A stretch of 64,000 nucleotides of DNA, taken from Linanthus parryae (taxonomy: Eukaryota; Streptophyta; Magnoliopsida; Ericales; Polemoniaceae). The notes beneath the pieces were generated by a model. It searched no databases and was not told the DNA's origin. It worked only from the letters and a program-made list of their open reading frames with translations. Where the stretch lies: positions 136,457,927 through 136,521,926 of the forward strand of contig JALGPY010000002.1 in the NCBI GenBank assembly GCA_023055425.1. Direction: 5' to 3'. Numbering within the stretch: position 1 is the stretch's first letter; the number at the start of each line of letters is the position of its first letter. Shown here in pieces: positions 34,721 to 46,671 of this stretch. A program made the translations under genes and the position numbers.

Positions 34721-36585
34721 TTAGCAATCCGCTGGTTAGCCATTGCATAGCCTTGTCACATTTAGTTTAGTGAGTCAGTCTTGCATGTAGGTGTCAGTCT
34801 GTTAGGTTTGCATTTGAACGTTTTAATATATTGAATTGTATATGTTGTTTGCACCTTTATTTATTGAGTCACCCAACCTGTGTTTGTTGGTTAATCGCCC
34901 AAGCATATAGAGTTAGAAGAAAATGAAAAAAAAATTCAAAATTCCTTAGGATTGATTTTTTTTTGGAAAGGGCAATTGAAGAGAGTGAATATTGAGAGTG
35001 CTCATTGATAAAGTTCCTTAGGATTGTGAAAATCTGAGGTGAGAATATGGAGTAGGAGGACTTATAGGGACAATGCTCGTTAGAATTGCGAGTAGCTTCC
35101 TGTCAGACTAGTTATCCTACTAGCGCTACACCACTGTCACTTAGGTAGTTTTCAACCCTCCTCGTAGTGGCAACGGAACAGCTATGCAAGTGATTTTTAT
35201 GGGGCCCTCACGTGGATTCTCCATCTTATAAGTCCACTAGATACCCCTATTAGTCCATTTACCCCTTTTATTCTTAGCTTGTAGCCTAGGAAGCCGTTTA
35301 TTTGTGACTTTCATAACTTGTTAGAATGGTCCTTTCCTATGCGCCATGATAATGATAGAGGGAGTCCAGTTAGGGGGTTCGATGAGGGTGAGCTATTTTG
35401 ATACATATTATGTGGATTCTCTCACATGTCGTCTTTTGAGGGGGTGTAAGGGTGAGTTAGAGATGGTAGCACAGTTCGGTGTGGCGGTGAGTCGTGTTCT
35501 TACTCCACAATCACATGTGAAGTACCTTAGTGCGTGCAAATCTTTGCGCACGGTGTGGGGTGGGGTTGATTGATCTTATATGAGGTCGTGCTTCGATTTT
35601 CAGTTATAGTCTCTATATCTTAGGTGATGAGGAGGATCGGTTGGAAAAAGCACATATCACATTGACTACTGGGTTTTGAGCTGGTTTACATTGAGTGTGG
35701 GGGTGTCGGCGAGTATTTGATTACACTTTAAAATTTGACACATTCCACCCCCATATTATTTGTTTGATATTGGATCTCTTCGAGTTTTGGTTATATTATT
35801 ACTGGCTCCTTGTGCTTATTGTGGAGGAAATGAATCGAAAAAAAACATAATATGAATAGAAATTGAAAGTGAATGGAGTAACGAGACTACTTTGAAATTC
35901 CTGAAGACCGAGGAGGTTAGCTATGGATCTTGATCACTCTTTCACATTTGTGGCCGCGAGAATAGGGTTGCACCAAGAAAGAGGAAATGAGGGCCGGAGT
36001 AATAGATTCGGTGGGGTTCCTTGGATTCTGGTGAGAGAGTGTGCGAATCAGGTTTGGTGAGTTTTATCTTGACGTCTAGGACTACGCTTCTAAATATCTT
36101 ATCCCATCCATCCTAAGCCGTCAACAGTTTTAACCCGTGGATAAATAGCTCGGATGGTAGGTTCTATGGATACGTTTGATGAGTGTGCGGAAGCAACTTG
36201 CTAAGTGTTCGTACCCGTTCTGACTAACGAAACTGACCGCAAGTTCTACCGATCACCAAAGTTATAGAATTTGTGAGGGAATAGGAGAGCCTCATGACAT
36301 GCCTATTTATTCTTTGAGATTTCCCCATCTCTATTAAAAAAAGAAAAAAGTAGTTTCTTTTACTTTGTTGCATTGAACATACTTGAGTTGCATTGTATAT
36401 ATCATGTAGTTTGCATAATCGTGTCTTTATGTATTGAGTCGTGAGTCATGTTGGCTAAAGGAAAGTAAGTATGCAAAGCTGTGGGGGTATGCATTTGTTT
36501 GTATTTGGATGTACGCAATGTCTCAAGTGTGGGGGCTGAACGTCATCGTTGCTCGGGACAAGCAAAGAGTAAGTGTGGGGGAATT
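34721..36585 (+). other. Athila-like 3' noncoding region with repeated polypurine motifs
   Basis: Noncoding, with the polypurine motif gtgtggggg at 34710-34718, 35695-35703, 36527-36535 and 36573-36581. The last, AAGTGTGGGGGAA at 36571-36583, lies directly before the LTR and is the likely working polypurine tract. Nothing else is recognised. Confidence 0.6.
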
Positions 36586-38470
36586 TGATAGCTTCTTTTA
36601 CGAGCTATAATTCTTTAGGATTTACCACATATCAGGGGTTTTTGGGAGAATTTGTCGCCTAATATTGATGAGTGAATGCATGTTTATCACTTGTTTCTTT
36701 ACACACTTAATTCTAGTATGTGCACGTTTTACATGTTGATTTATGCTTTATTTGACAGATTTAACCTCTTGGGTATAGTTTTTGTTGTCTTTGACAGGAA
36801 AGAGGGCTTAATGAGCAATTTGGATCATGGAAGTGAGCTTTGGAAGCTAGGAATAACAACCAAAGAGGCTCGGGAACCAAGAAGCTGAATTTTGAAGAAC
36901 GATTAGGCAAGGCATTTTGTACGAAATGAAAGGCATTTTGCCCGAAATGATTTCGTAAAAAAAAGGTCCCCATTTCGCATGAAATGGTCGGGACTTGGCG
37001 CAGATGTTTTGAAAATATTGAGACTTGAACTTCTTTACTTCGACCTAGGCACCAAAGGAGTGGAACAGAGACTGAAGAACAACAATGAGAGCTAAGGAGA
37101 AGCTATTGGGAGCATCAAGAAGCAAGGAGAGAAGCTTGGATCAACGCCATAATCATCTTTTTAGCGTTTGATCTATTTTCTTCTTTTCTTTCTTGTATGA
37201 AATATTCAAACATGTTTACTTTTGTTATGAGTAGCTAAACTCATACCTAGGCATCTATGGAGAGCCTAGGGTTTACGATTTGATGATATTTTCCGGATTC
37301 ATGAACCTTCATGCTTTAGGGTTTGTTCTTGAATGAAGATTTCTTTAATTTAATCATGTTGAGATCTTTTGTTAACATACTACAGTTATGATTTGTGACG
37401 AATGCCATCTTCTTCTAGTTCAAGAACTAAACCTAGCTTAAATATTATCTTAATTGTCTAATCATTCGTATGTTGTGCTTAATCCTTAGGAAGTTGGGAG
37501 TCATGAACTGAACTAGTTAATTAACTTGTGAGTGTGTGAAAGAAACTCTACCCTGGTTGGGATGAGTATACAAGTGCATTCCTGAATCAATGAGGCCGAG
37601 TGGTGAGTTAAGTGGGAGTGGCAATATGAAGGTAGATTTGGTAGGATATAATAAGGTGTTTGTGTGGTGGTGGTATGAAAGGACATCGTTTCCTTATATT
37701 GTCATTAACCTACTTGAACGTGTTGGTGGCCAAAGTTACCTGAGAGGGACAGGATTTTTCCAATGTGTTAACGACAAGAGACCAATAGGTGATTGTCAAT
37801 ACTATTTATGATCTTATCGAATTTAAGAGTTATCATGTTAGATTGGTTAGAAAAATTTCCTATCACCCCTATCCTCCTTCCTTTATACATACAAACATAA
37901 TAATCATTCAAATATCTCTTTGTTTGAAAGAGTATTATTCATATAATACATTAATTTCTCTCGAATCTAGTCTAGTAAATGAAAGTAAAGTTCTTACATT
38001 TTAAAGCATTAATATTATATTAATAAAGGCCTTGCAGCACGATCTAGAAAACTATTTTTTATATGTTTACTCATTCAATTCAAAGTCAAAAATGATATGG
38101 AAGGGGGTCGATTGGAATTCCCAAACCTGGAATCCGGTCGTTCAAACTACCCTAGGTTACCTATGAATTGCCTTAGTCCGGACTCGTTAAAACTACCCTA
38201 GGTCATCTATGGATTGCCTAGCTTTCTCCATCTTGATTTAATTAAAACATTTCTTTTAAGCTATTCAGTTACGATTTCTAGTGATTTGATTGAGGGTGAT
38301 AACACTCAAGTCAACAAACATTTCTTAGTGGCTACTTATTAGATTATATTTAATTGTTCACACTTAGAATAGTAAGCACCTTCCCTTGGGTTTCATAACT
38401 TGTAGTCCTAAATACTACAATTTATTACTTAACCGTATACTTGCGCAATACGTGTAATATAGGCGCGTCA
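36586..38470 (+). repeat. 3' LTR of Athila-like element
   Basis: Starts TGATAGC after the polypurine tract and ends ggcgcgtca at 38470, exactly where copia-D pol resumes in frame-like register. The length of about 1.9 kb fits Athila. It contains more of the catttcgNacgaaatg-type motifs (36912-36990) and an imperfect 46-bp tandem duplication with units starting at 38144 and 38190. The partner LTR is not in the window. Confidence 0.65.
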
Positions 38471-39550
38471 CACCCGAAGGGGTTCGACCCCTAGGGTGGA
38501 AGTAGGCCTTCAAGAAGAAGAACGGCATGGATGGCAATGTGATGTCCTATAAGGGTCGATCGGTGACAAAGAGGATTCAAACAGATTCATGGTATTGACT
38601 TTGATGAAACCTTTTCTCTTGTCGCGATGAACAAATCCCTTCGTATCTTACTTACTATTGTAGCTTATAAAGACTAGGAGATTTGGCAGATGGAGGTCAA
38701 ATAGCGTTACTGTATGGAAACCTCCTTGATGATGTGTACATGACACAACCAGAGGGTTTTTTGGATCCGGAGCATTCAAACAAAATATGTAAGTTGCAGC
38801 GATCCATTTATGGATTGAAGAACGCATATAGGATCTGGAATCTACGTTTTTATGATGCAGTCAAAGAATTTGGCTTCATCAAGAACAAAGTTGAACCATG
38901 TGTCTACAAGAAGGTTAGTGGGAGTCTGTTGTGTTTCAGGTCTTGTATGTGGATGACGTACTACTCATTCGAAACAATGTCCCTACCTTGCAATCTTATA
39001 AAGATTAGCTAGGAAAGTGTTTATCAATGAAAGACTTATGAGATGCAGCTTATATATTCGGTATCAAGATCTATAAGGATAGATCAAGGAAGCTCCTGGG
39101 CCTAGGTCAAAGTACATGTAGAGAAAAGGTGTTGAAACTGTTAAACATGCAAGAATAAAAGAAAGGATTCTTGCCCATGTCGCATGTAATCACAATTTCG
39201 AAGGCTCATTGTCCTTCCCATCAGATTGAGAAGTACCGCATGGGTAAGATCCCGTATGCATCGGCCATAGTATCTATCATGTATGCAAGGTTATGTACTA
39301 GACAAGATGTATCTTACGCATTGAGTGTGATAACAAGATACAAGTCCAATCCGGGTTAGGGTCATTGGATTGCTGTCAGGAATATCCTTAAGTACTTGAG
39401 AAGAACTAAGGATGCATTCTTGATATTTTGAGTGGAGGAAGAACTCAGTGTAATTCGTTACACTAACGCGAGCTTCCATCTGAAAAGGATGACTCTAGAT
39501 CGCAGTCGGGTTATGTGTTTTGCCTAAATGGAGGAGCCATGAGTAGGAAG
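38471..39550 (+). pseudogene. Copia-D pol fragment (RT and RNase H start)
   Basis: Plus strand, frameshifted. Legible parts: YGNLLDDVYMTQPEGF, LQRSIYGLKNAYRIWN, VKEFGFIKNKVEPCVYKKV, CMWMTYYS in place of YVDD, YASAIVSIMYARLCTRQDV, and RNase H-like QSGYVFCLNGGAMS. The left end joins the Athila LTR. The right end is the insertion point of SIRE-E, and coding resumes at 50262 after the target duplication. It is more decayed than A1 and A2. Confidence 0.85.
39546..39550 (+). repeat. Target-site duplication, left copy (SIRE-E)
   Basis: ggaag immediately before the LTR terminus TGTTGACTC; identical to 50262-50266. Confidence 0.9.
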
Positions 39551-41023
39551 TGTTGACTCGAAGACCCTTAAGTGTGTTTTGAGAAGTAACTGCTTTGAGT
39601 GATGAAAGACAAAGACAAAGAATTTCTGATACTCCAAGACCTTGAGATACTGACAGAGCTTCAAAGCCTTGACAGTAGCTTTATTGTGCTGAATGTTCTA
39701 ACAATCTTGTGTTGCAGATTGGGAGATTTTCTCCAAATACTTATGTTTTGTATTCTCTAGATATCTAACACAATTGCAGATGTCTTGATTAGAGAGAATC
39801 AAATATTTCTTGTCTTAACATTGAAAGACTGTGAAGCATGTTCAGAGCTTCAAGGCCATGAGATATACCTTGAGCTGCTGACAGTTTAACAGAATTAATT
39901 TGATTCTTTCTTGCAGGGTTTGATCATTATTGTTGTGATTGTTTAATGACTTCTAAGAGTCTTAAACTAGTTTATCATGAGTTTTATGTGTCAGAAGTTA
40001 ATCAGATTATTGTTTTATTCCTTCATCCAGTTTTTATTCGGAAACTAAAAATCCAAACAGACTTAGTGTTGTTATATTTCTGGATTTTGTTGTTGCTATG
40101 TTTTAATGTTGTTGCAGGTTTGTTAAACGTGCAAATGAAATCTCAACAAACTCCAACGGATATCTACTCAGAGCTGTTTGAATTGCAGTTGAAACAGGAA
40201 GAGGTTTTGTAGGAACTGATATCTTAAAATCTCTCATTCAGTTGCAGTGAGTAGATAAAAGACTGGTTTGAATTTTGAAAGAGGTGGAGGCTTGCAGAAA
40301 ACTGAGAGAGGTGTGCAATATTTGTGGGAGATCAATCATTCAAACACACAGACATTCAAGCTTTAATTCCAGATTTCAGAAGATCAATCATTCCAATTTC
40401 CAGAATAACACATTCAGGCCTTCACAAGCTTATTCTTGTACTGTGTTCTTCATTTGTTTTGTAATATTCTTATCTTTTGTATATCTAAAACCTCACTAAA
40501 CCTAGTGGTGGGTTGTTCAAGTGAACAACAAGAGGTTCTTTTTAGCTCAACAGTTAGTAGCTGATACTAGATAGGTTTGGAACCACAAGTTGTATAGGTG
40601 TAAGGGAAATCACTTAGGCTTGAAGATCTAGGGTTTTTTCTGTGCGAGTAATAACAAGAGTGTTTTCCCAATCCTGGTGGGATTAGATCCCTCAGGCAGA
40701 GATTAGGTCCATTGGGACTGAACTCTGTAAATTGCATTGTGTTCTTACTTTACAGTTTTGTTATTTTCTATTGCACACAACTCAAATCAAACTAGGGTTT
40801 ATAAATTGTTCAGAACTAGTTAGAGTTCAAGGCCTTGAAGCTTTCTATTTTTCCTGTGAAATTTTCTGTCTGTTTTCCAAAATCTCAAGGCCTTGAGATT
40901 TGAGTTTCTCACAAAGTTAATTAGTTGAAATCTGTGTTTTGCAAAAAGTTTCCATACTCTATTCACCCCCCCCCCCTTCTAGAGTATTTAGGTCCTGTAT
41001 TTAGTCTACATTACACACTTTTA
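39551..41023 (+). repeat. 5' LTR of SIRE-E
   Basis: Starts TGTTGACTC and ends acactttta (expected CA, mutated to TA). It carries a C10-type run just before the tctagagtattt box near the end, a SIRE trait, and several CAAGGCCTTG motifs, including a 22-nt palindrome at 40880-40901. Confidence 0.9.
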
Positions 41024-41025
41024 AT

Positions 41026-41037
41026 TGGTATCAGAGC
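41026..41037 (+). promoter_or_regulatory. Primer binding site of SIRE-E
   Basis: TGGTATCAGAGC two bases after the 5' LTR, complementary to initiator Met tRNA. Confidence 0.9.
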
Positions 41038-41073
41038 TTGGGTCACTGATATAGATCTAACAATCTTGTGACT

Positions 41074-42870
41074 ATGAGTAATGTAGGAGATGGTGGATTC
41101 TCTCAAGGAAGGGAAGCAAACAGACCTCCATTGTTCTGTGGTGATAACTTCATGCACTGGAGGCCATTGATGAAGATGTTCATAATAGATCAAGACATGG
41201 AACTGTGGACAATATTTCAGAATGGTCCTCATGAGTACTATACTACCATTGATGGAGTCAGATGCATCAACTCTGAGGAAAATCTCTCAATTACTGAACG
41301 GGAAAAGGTATAAAAAATTACAAGGCTATGAATCTGTTATACTGTTCTCTTAATGCAGATGAGTTCAACAGAGTGTCTAATTGCAAAAGTGCCAAAGAAG
41401 TGTGGGACAAACTGGTTGTGAGATATAAAGGGACAAGCCAGGTTAAACAGACCAAAATCATCATCCTTCTGAGGCAATATGAGCTGTTCAAGATGAACTC
41501 ATATGAGACCATATAGGAGATGTTCAAAAGATTCACTGATGTGGTGAATAATCTGGAGTCATTGGGAAAGAAGTTTTCAAATGAAGAAAAGGTCAGGAAA
41601 ATTCCGAGAAGCTTGCCAAAAGCCATGTGGGAGCAAAAGACATTAGCCATTGAGGAAGCTCACGATTTAAGTCTTATTCAGCTAGATGATCTACAAGGAA
41701 AGCTGCTCACTCATGAAATGTCTATGAAGGATGTAGAATGTGATTTGAGTGAAAACATCAAGAACTTAGCACTCAAGGCTAAAGACAATGAAAAATCTCA
41801 AAGCCTTGAGACTGAAGATAAGCATGATGATGAAGAGGCTTTAGCATTGATCTCCAAGGCCTTGTCCATGATTCTCAAGAAGAAAAGAAACTCTGGTAAC
41901 AGAGACTACAATAGAGAGAGATCAAGATCTTCAAGCAGCAAGGACTACAAAGGTAAGTCTTCATCACAGTTACATAAAACGAAATTAATGAATTGTTTTG
42001 AGTGTGGTGATGCAGATCATTTAGTAAGAGACTGTCCACAAAAGAAGAAGAATAGGAACTTTCAGAAGAAAGACAGTGACCACAGAAGGAAGAAAGCCAT
42101 GATGGCTTCCTGGAGTTATTCAGATTCATCAAGTGACTCATACACAAAAGGAGATCAAGCAAATTTGTGCTTCATGGCAAAAAATGATGAAGAAAAGTCA
42201 TCAGACAGACAAATTGAAGAAATGGTAAAAAATCTTCTTGCTAGTCCTTCTGATGTACTTCCTGAAATTCTCAAGAGTATGTTTTTAAATGAGGAAAGTT
42301 ATAGAAATGAGATTTCTTCTTTAACGATTAAGATTCATGATCAGGTAAAAGAAAACCTGGACCTAGTTTTTACCAACAAAACTGTTGAAGTTTCTAAGAA
42401 AAAAATTGAAAAGGACTTCAAGGCCTTGGACAGCAGGTTCAAAGCCTTGAAAGCACAGATAAAAGAGATTGTTGATCAAAACACTCTTTTGACTGAAAGA
42501 TATGCTGATCTAAAGACTCATTCTGAGGATTTAGAACAACAAATCTGTTCTTAGACTGTGAAAATTCAAGAGTCTAAAAAGGTCCTAGCTGGTTTTACAG
42601 GCTCAGAACATAATCTAAATCTCATTCTTGGAGGAAGTCCGAAATCATTGCATAAAAGTGGGATTGGCTATGATCCAAATTTTCCAAAGAAAAGCCAAAT
42701 TACTTTTTTCTAATCTTGTAGCAGACATTCTCCAAAGTGGCATTACTGTTGAAAGATTGGTCATATCAGATTAATTTGTCCTTTCAGAAGATCAGAACCT
42801 CACATTATGAGGAATACTTATCCTTATCAGCTTAAGGGACATGCTAGGCAGATTTGGGTTCCAAAAGGAA
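41074..42870 (+). pseudogene. SIRE-E gag, large with two zinc knuckles
   Basis: Start ATG at 41074 (MSNVGDGG), matched by MSTVGDGG in element F. Shows ANRPPLFCGDNFMHWRPLM, the typical copia gag start; NEEKVRKIPRSLPKAMWEQK and LDDLQGKLLTHEM; then zinc knuckle 1 (CFECGDADHLVRDC near 42000). The C-terminal part is a long coiled coil (residues DQVKENLDL to HSEDLEQQ). A second knuckle is degraded (WHYC*KIGHIRLICP near 42735). Frame breaks: stop and frameshift at about 41311-41328, TAG at 41517-41519, and TAG at 42552-42554. The large C-terminal coiled coil is usual for SIRE gag. Confidence 0.85.
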
Positions 42871-42919
42871 TTAGACCACCAAACATGGCTGATTCTGATT
42901 ATGACTCAAAGTTCAGCAC

Positions 42920-45900
42920 TTGGTCTTACAGCCTGTTGAGGCAATGATTTACTTTTTCAGGATGTCACCAAAGGCCTTGAAAGATCAGAAATGGATATTA
43001 GACAGTGGATGTTCCAGACATATGAGTGGAAAGAAATCTCTCTTTACTGAGCTTACAGAAAAATATGGAGGAACAATCACACTTGGTGACAAAGCAAAAT
43101 ACAATATTATTGGTATACGTAGTATTGGTAATGCTTCTACCAACTCTATTTCTAATGTTTATCTTGTGGATGGACTTAAGTATAATCTGCATCGTATCTC
43201 TCAGTTATGTGATAAAGGTTATAAAGCTATATGTGACAAGGAGAAATGTTTGGTGCAAGATGAGAAATCAGGAGATTGCATACTCACTGCTCCTAGATCA
43301 TATAATCTATATGCTATGAGTACTAACAGTGTTGCAGGTGAAAAGTAAAAATGCCTCAAGGCCTTGAAGGAAGATTCAAAGCTTTGGCACATAAAGCTTG
43401 GGCATATTAGTATACACACCTTGAATAAACTCATCTCAAAGGATTCGGTAAGAGGTTTACCATCACAAAAAATTTTAGATGATGAGGTTTTCAAGGCATG
43501 TGTAGAAGGTAAACAAACCAGAAGCTCATTCAAGCCAAAGAACTTTGTAAGTACTTCTAGACCCTTAGAACTGTTGCATATGGACTTGTGTAGTCCTATG
43601 AGAGTTTAGACCCCAAAAGGTAAGAGGTATATGCTTGTTATAGTAGATGATTATTCTATATTTACTTGGGTGATGTTTATTAGAGACAAAACTGAAGCCT
43701 TATCTGAATTTTCTAGACTGTGCAAAGAGCTTCAAACTATGAAAAATTTACCTGTTGCATCCATTAGAAGTGATCATGGTAGAGAATTTGATCAACTTGA
43801 CTTTGATTTATTTTTTGCAAAGCATGGCATATCACACAATTTTTCTGCACTAGAACTCCACAGCAAAATGGAGTGGTTGAAAATAGGACACTTGAGGATA
43901 TGTCTAGAACCATGCTACTTGAAAGTAATTTGCCAAAGTTCTTGTGGGAAGAAGTTGTTAATACTGCCAATTATGTGCTAAATAGATGCTTGATTAGACC
44001 TTTTTTAAAAAGACTCCTTATGAACTGTTTAAAGGTAGAAGCCTAGTGTTTCTTATTTCAAACCTTTTGGTTGTATCTTTTTTGTGCATAATAATGGTAG
44101 AGAAAATCTTGGTAAATTTGATGCTAGGAGTGATGAAGGTGTATTTCTTGGATATTCTTAAACTAGCAAAGCTTATAGATTTTACAATAGAAAAACCAAG
44201 ATTGTGGAAGAGAGTATTCATGTGTTTTTTGATGAAAGTACTAAGGATTCTCTGAGTGAAAGTTTTTAAGATCTAAATTTGAACAAGCATGAGTTTGATG
44301 ATGATGTTGTGAAAGAGGACAAAGGAAAAACTAATGTGCAGAATCAATCAGCAGAATCTTAGGGCCTTGAACTTCCTGCAGAGCCAAAATCTCAAAGCCT
44401 TGAGACAGAAGTTGAAACTTTCTATGATGCTCCCTCTACTATTTTAAGAAATCAAAGCCTCGAAGGAGAATATTCCTGGATATCAAGGAAGAAGTTTAAG
44501 TATCTTGCAGATCATCCAGCTGACAATATCATATCTGATCCATCAACTGGAACTCAGACAAGAGGACAGTTGAAGAACTTGTGTGCTTTTAGTGCCTTTG
44601 TATCATTGATTGAGCCTAAAAATACCAAGGAAGCACTAGAAGATGCAGAGTGGATCATTGCAATGCAGAGTCAGCTGAATGAATTTGAAAGAAAAAAGGT
44701 ATGGAATCTGGTTCCCAGACCTAAAGAGAAATCAGTTATAGGAACCAGATGGGTGTTCAGAAATAAGCTTGATGAGAATGGCAAAGTGGTAAGGAACAAA
44801 GCCAGAATGGTGTCACAATGATATAATCAGGAAGAAGGTATAGACTATGAGGAGACTTTTTCTCCTGTTGCCAGGTTAGAGGCTATTAGAATACTTCTTG
44901 CATTTGCATCTCACAACCACATAAAGCTTTATCAAATGGATGTCAAATGTGCATTTCTGAATAGTTATTTACAAGAAGAAGTTTTTGTAGCACAACCTCT
45001 TGGTTTTGAAGATGAAAACTTTCCAGATCATGTTTAAAAATTAGACAAAGCTCTTTATGGGTTAAAACAAGCTCCAAGGGCTTGGTATGATAGACTTTCA
45101 AAAATTTTACTTGACAACAATTTCAATAGAGGTCAAGTTGATAAAACTCTTTTTATTAAACATCATGAAAGTGATTTGTTAGTAGTTCCGATCTATGTGG
45201 ATGATATTTTGTTTGGTGCTACTAATGATGCTCTTTCAAAAGAGTTCTCTAGTCTGATGTGCAGGGAGTTTGAGATGAGCTTAATGGGAGAACTGAATTT
45301 CTTTCTTGGACTTCATATCTTACAAATGAAGAAAGGAATATTTGTACATCAAAGAAAGTATACCAAGGACTTATTGAACAAGTACAATATGTACAGTCCA
45401 AGGTGCGTAAAACTCATATGAGTTCATCACTCTCATTAGACAAGGATTCAAATGGTAAGAGTGTGAATCAAAAGGAATACAGAGGTATGATGGATCTCTT
45501 TTGTATTTAACTGCTAGTAGACCTGATATTATGTTCAGTGTTTGTATGTGTGCTAGATTTCAAGCATATCCTTAGGAAAGTCATCTAACTGCTGTCAAAA
45601 GAATTTTTAGATATTTTAATGGAACCAGAGACTTGGGGCTTTGGTATCCAAGGAGATCTAATTTTATGTTGAGTGGCTATTCAGATGCAGATTTCGCAGG
45701 ATATAAAGTAGATAAGAAGAGTACTTCTGGATGTTGCCAGTTTCTTGGATATTCACTGATCAGTTGGCATTCTAAAAAGCAAAATTATGTAGCATTATCT
45801 ACTGCAGAACCTGAATACATTGCAGCTGGAGCTTGCTGTTCACAAGTGTTATGGATTGCACATCAACTTAGAGATCTTGGCTATAATTTCAGAAATGTGC

Positions 45901-46082
45901 CAATTCATTGTGACAACACAAGTGCTATTTCAATCTCTAAGAATCCAGTCCAGCACTCAAGAACCAAGCACATAGAAGTGAGACATCACTTCCTTAGAGA
46001 TCATGAAGAACAAGGTGATGTTGTTCTATCTTTTATTCTACTTCAATGCAGATTGCTGATATTTTCACTAAACCCTAGATGA
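42920..46082 (+). pseudogene. SIRE-E pol (protease, integrase, RT, RNase H)
   Basis: Protease: WILDSGCSRHMSG near 43000. Pre-integrase: LWHIKLGHIS near 43390. Integrase: LLHMDLCSPM, VIVDDYSIFTWV, IRSDHGREF; the third acid region is frameshifted (near 43860). RT: WNLVPRPKEKSVIGTRWVF, then [29 protein letters not shown] and YVDDILFGATND near 45200. RNase H: GYSDADFAGYKVDKK, STAEPEYIAAG (the usual E of AEAEY is P-shifted but E remains) and HCDNTSAI. Stops lie at 43346, 43608, 44819, 45036 and others, with several frameshifts. It is clearly a dead copy of a standard SIRE pol. Confidence 0.88.
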
Positions 46083-46671
46083 TAGGTTTTCATCCCTAAG
46101 GATTGAATTGGGTACGTTAAACAAGGATGCAATTGTTTAGGGGGAGTATTGGTACTTACTTGTGTTTATGTGTCGAAATCTCAAAACCTTGAGATTATAC
46201 TGTCCAAATCCTTGAAAGTATAGCTTAAAGCTTTGAAGTTTCTCAAACTGCAGAAAATCTCAAGGCCTTGAGATTGTTCTCCAGGTCTTGAAATATATGT
46301 AATTTTTTTTAAAAAAACAATGGATCATCAAATATTATATCTTATCTCTTTAGATAACTGTATAATATTTTAATCACTCAGATAATTTTCTAATATATCC
46401 AAAAATATTTTCCAAGATTCTTTTTGCATGTTGATTTCAGTAGAGTCCTTTTATGACTCATCTTTTCAACCTACTTAAGCTGAAAGTCAGGGCTTATTCT
46501 TCTTCATCCTCTCTCAATTCTCTACTTCTCTCTACTCTCTCTATATTTCTCTCAATCTCATTCTCTTCTCAAAACCCTAAAACCACATTGGAGCGCAAAT
46601 AAGCAAGGATTCAACAACAGGGGAAGCCTTCTGGCAGATCCAAGAAGAGGGCAAACAAGAAGGAGAAAATT
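46083..46671 (+). other. Spacer between SIRE-E pol and env-like ORF
   Basis: Noncoding. Contains a polypurine-like gggggagt at 46140, three CAAGGCCTTG-type palindromes (46177-46196 variant, 46256-46275 exact) and a TC-rich stretch (46500-46570) that looks like a leader for the next ORF. Confidence 0.5.

Noticed and set aside
36586..38470. A separate insertion within the Athila LTR around 37590-38100
   Set aside because: No inverted ends or short flanking duplication could be found; kept as part of the LTR.
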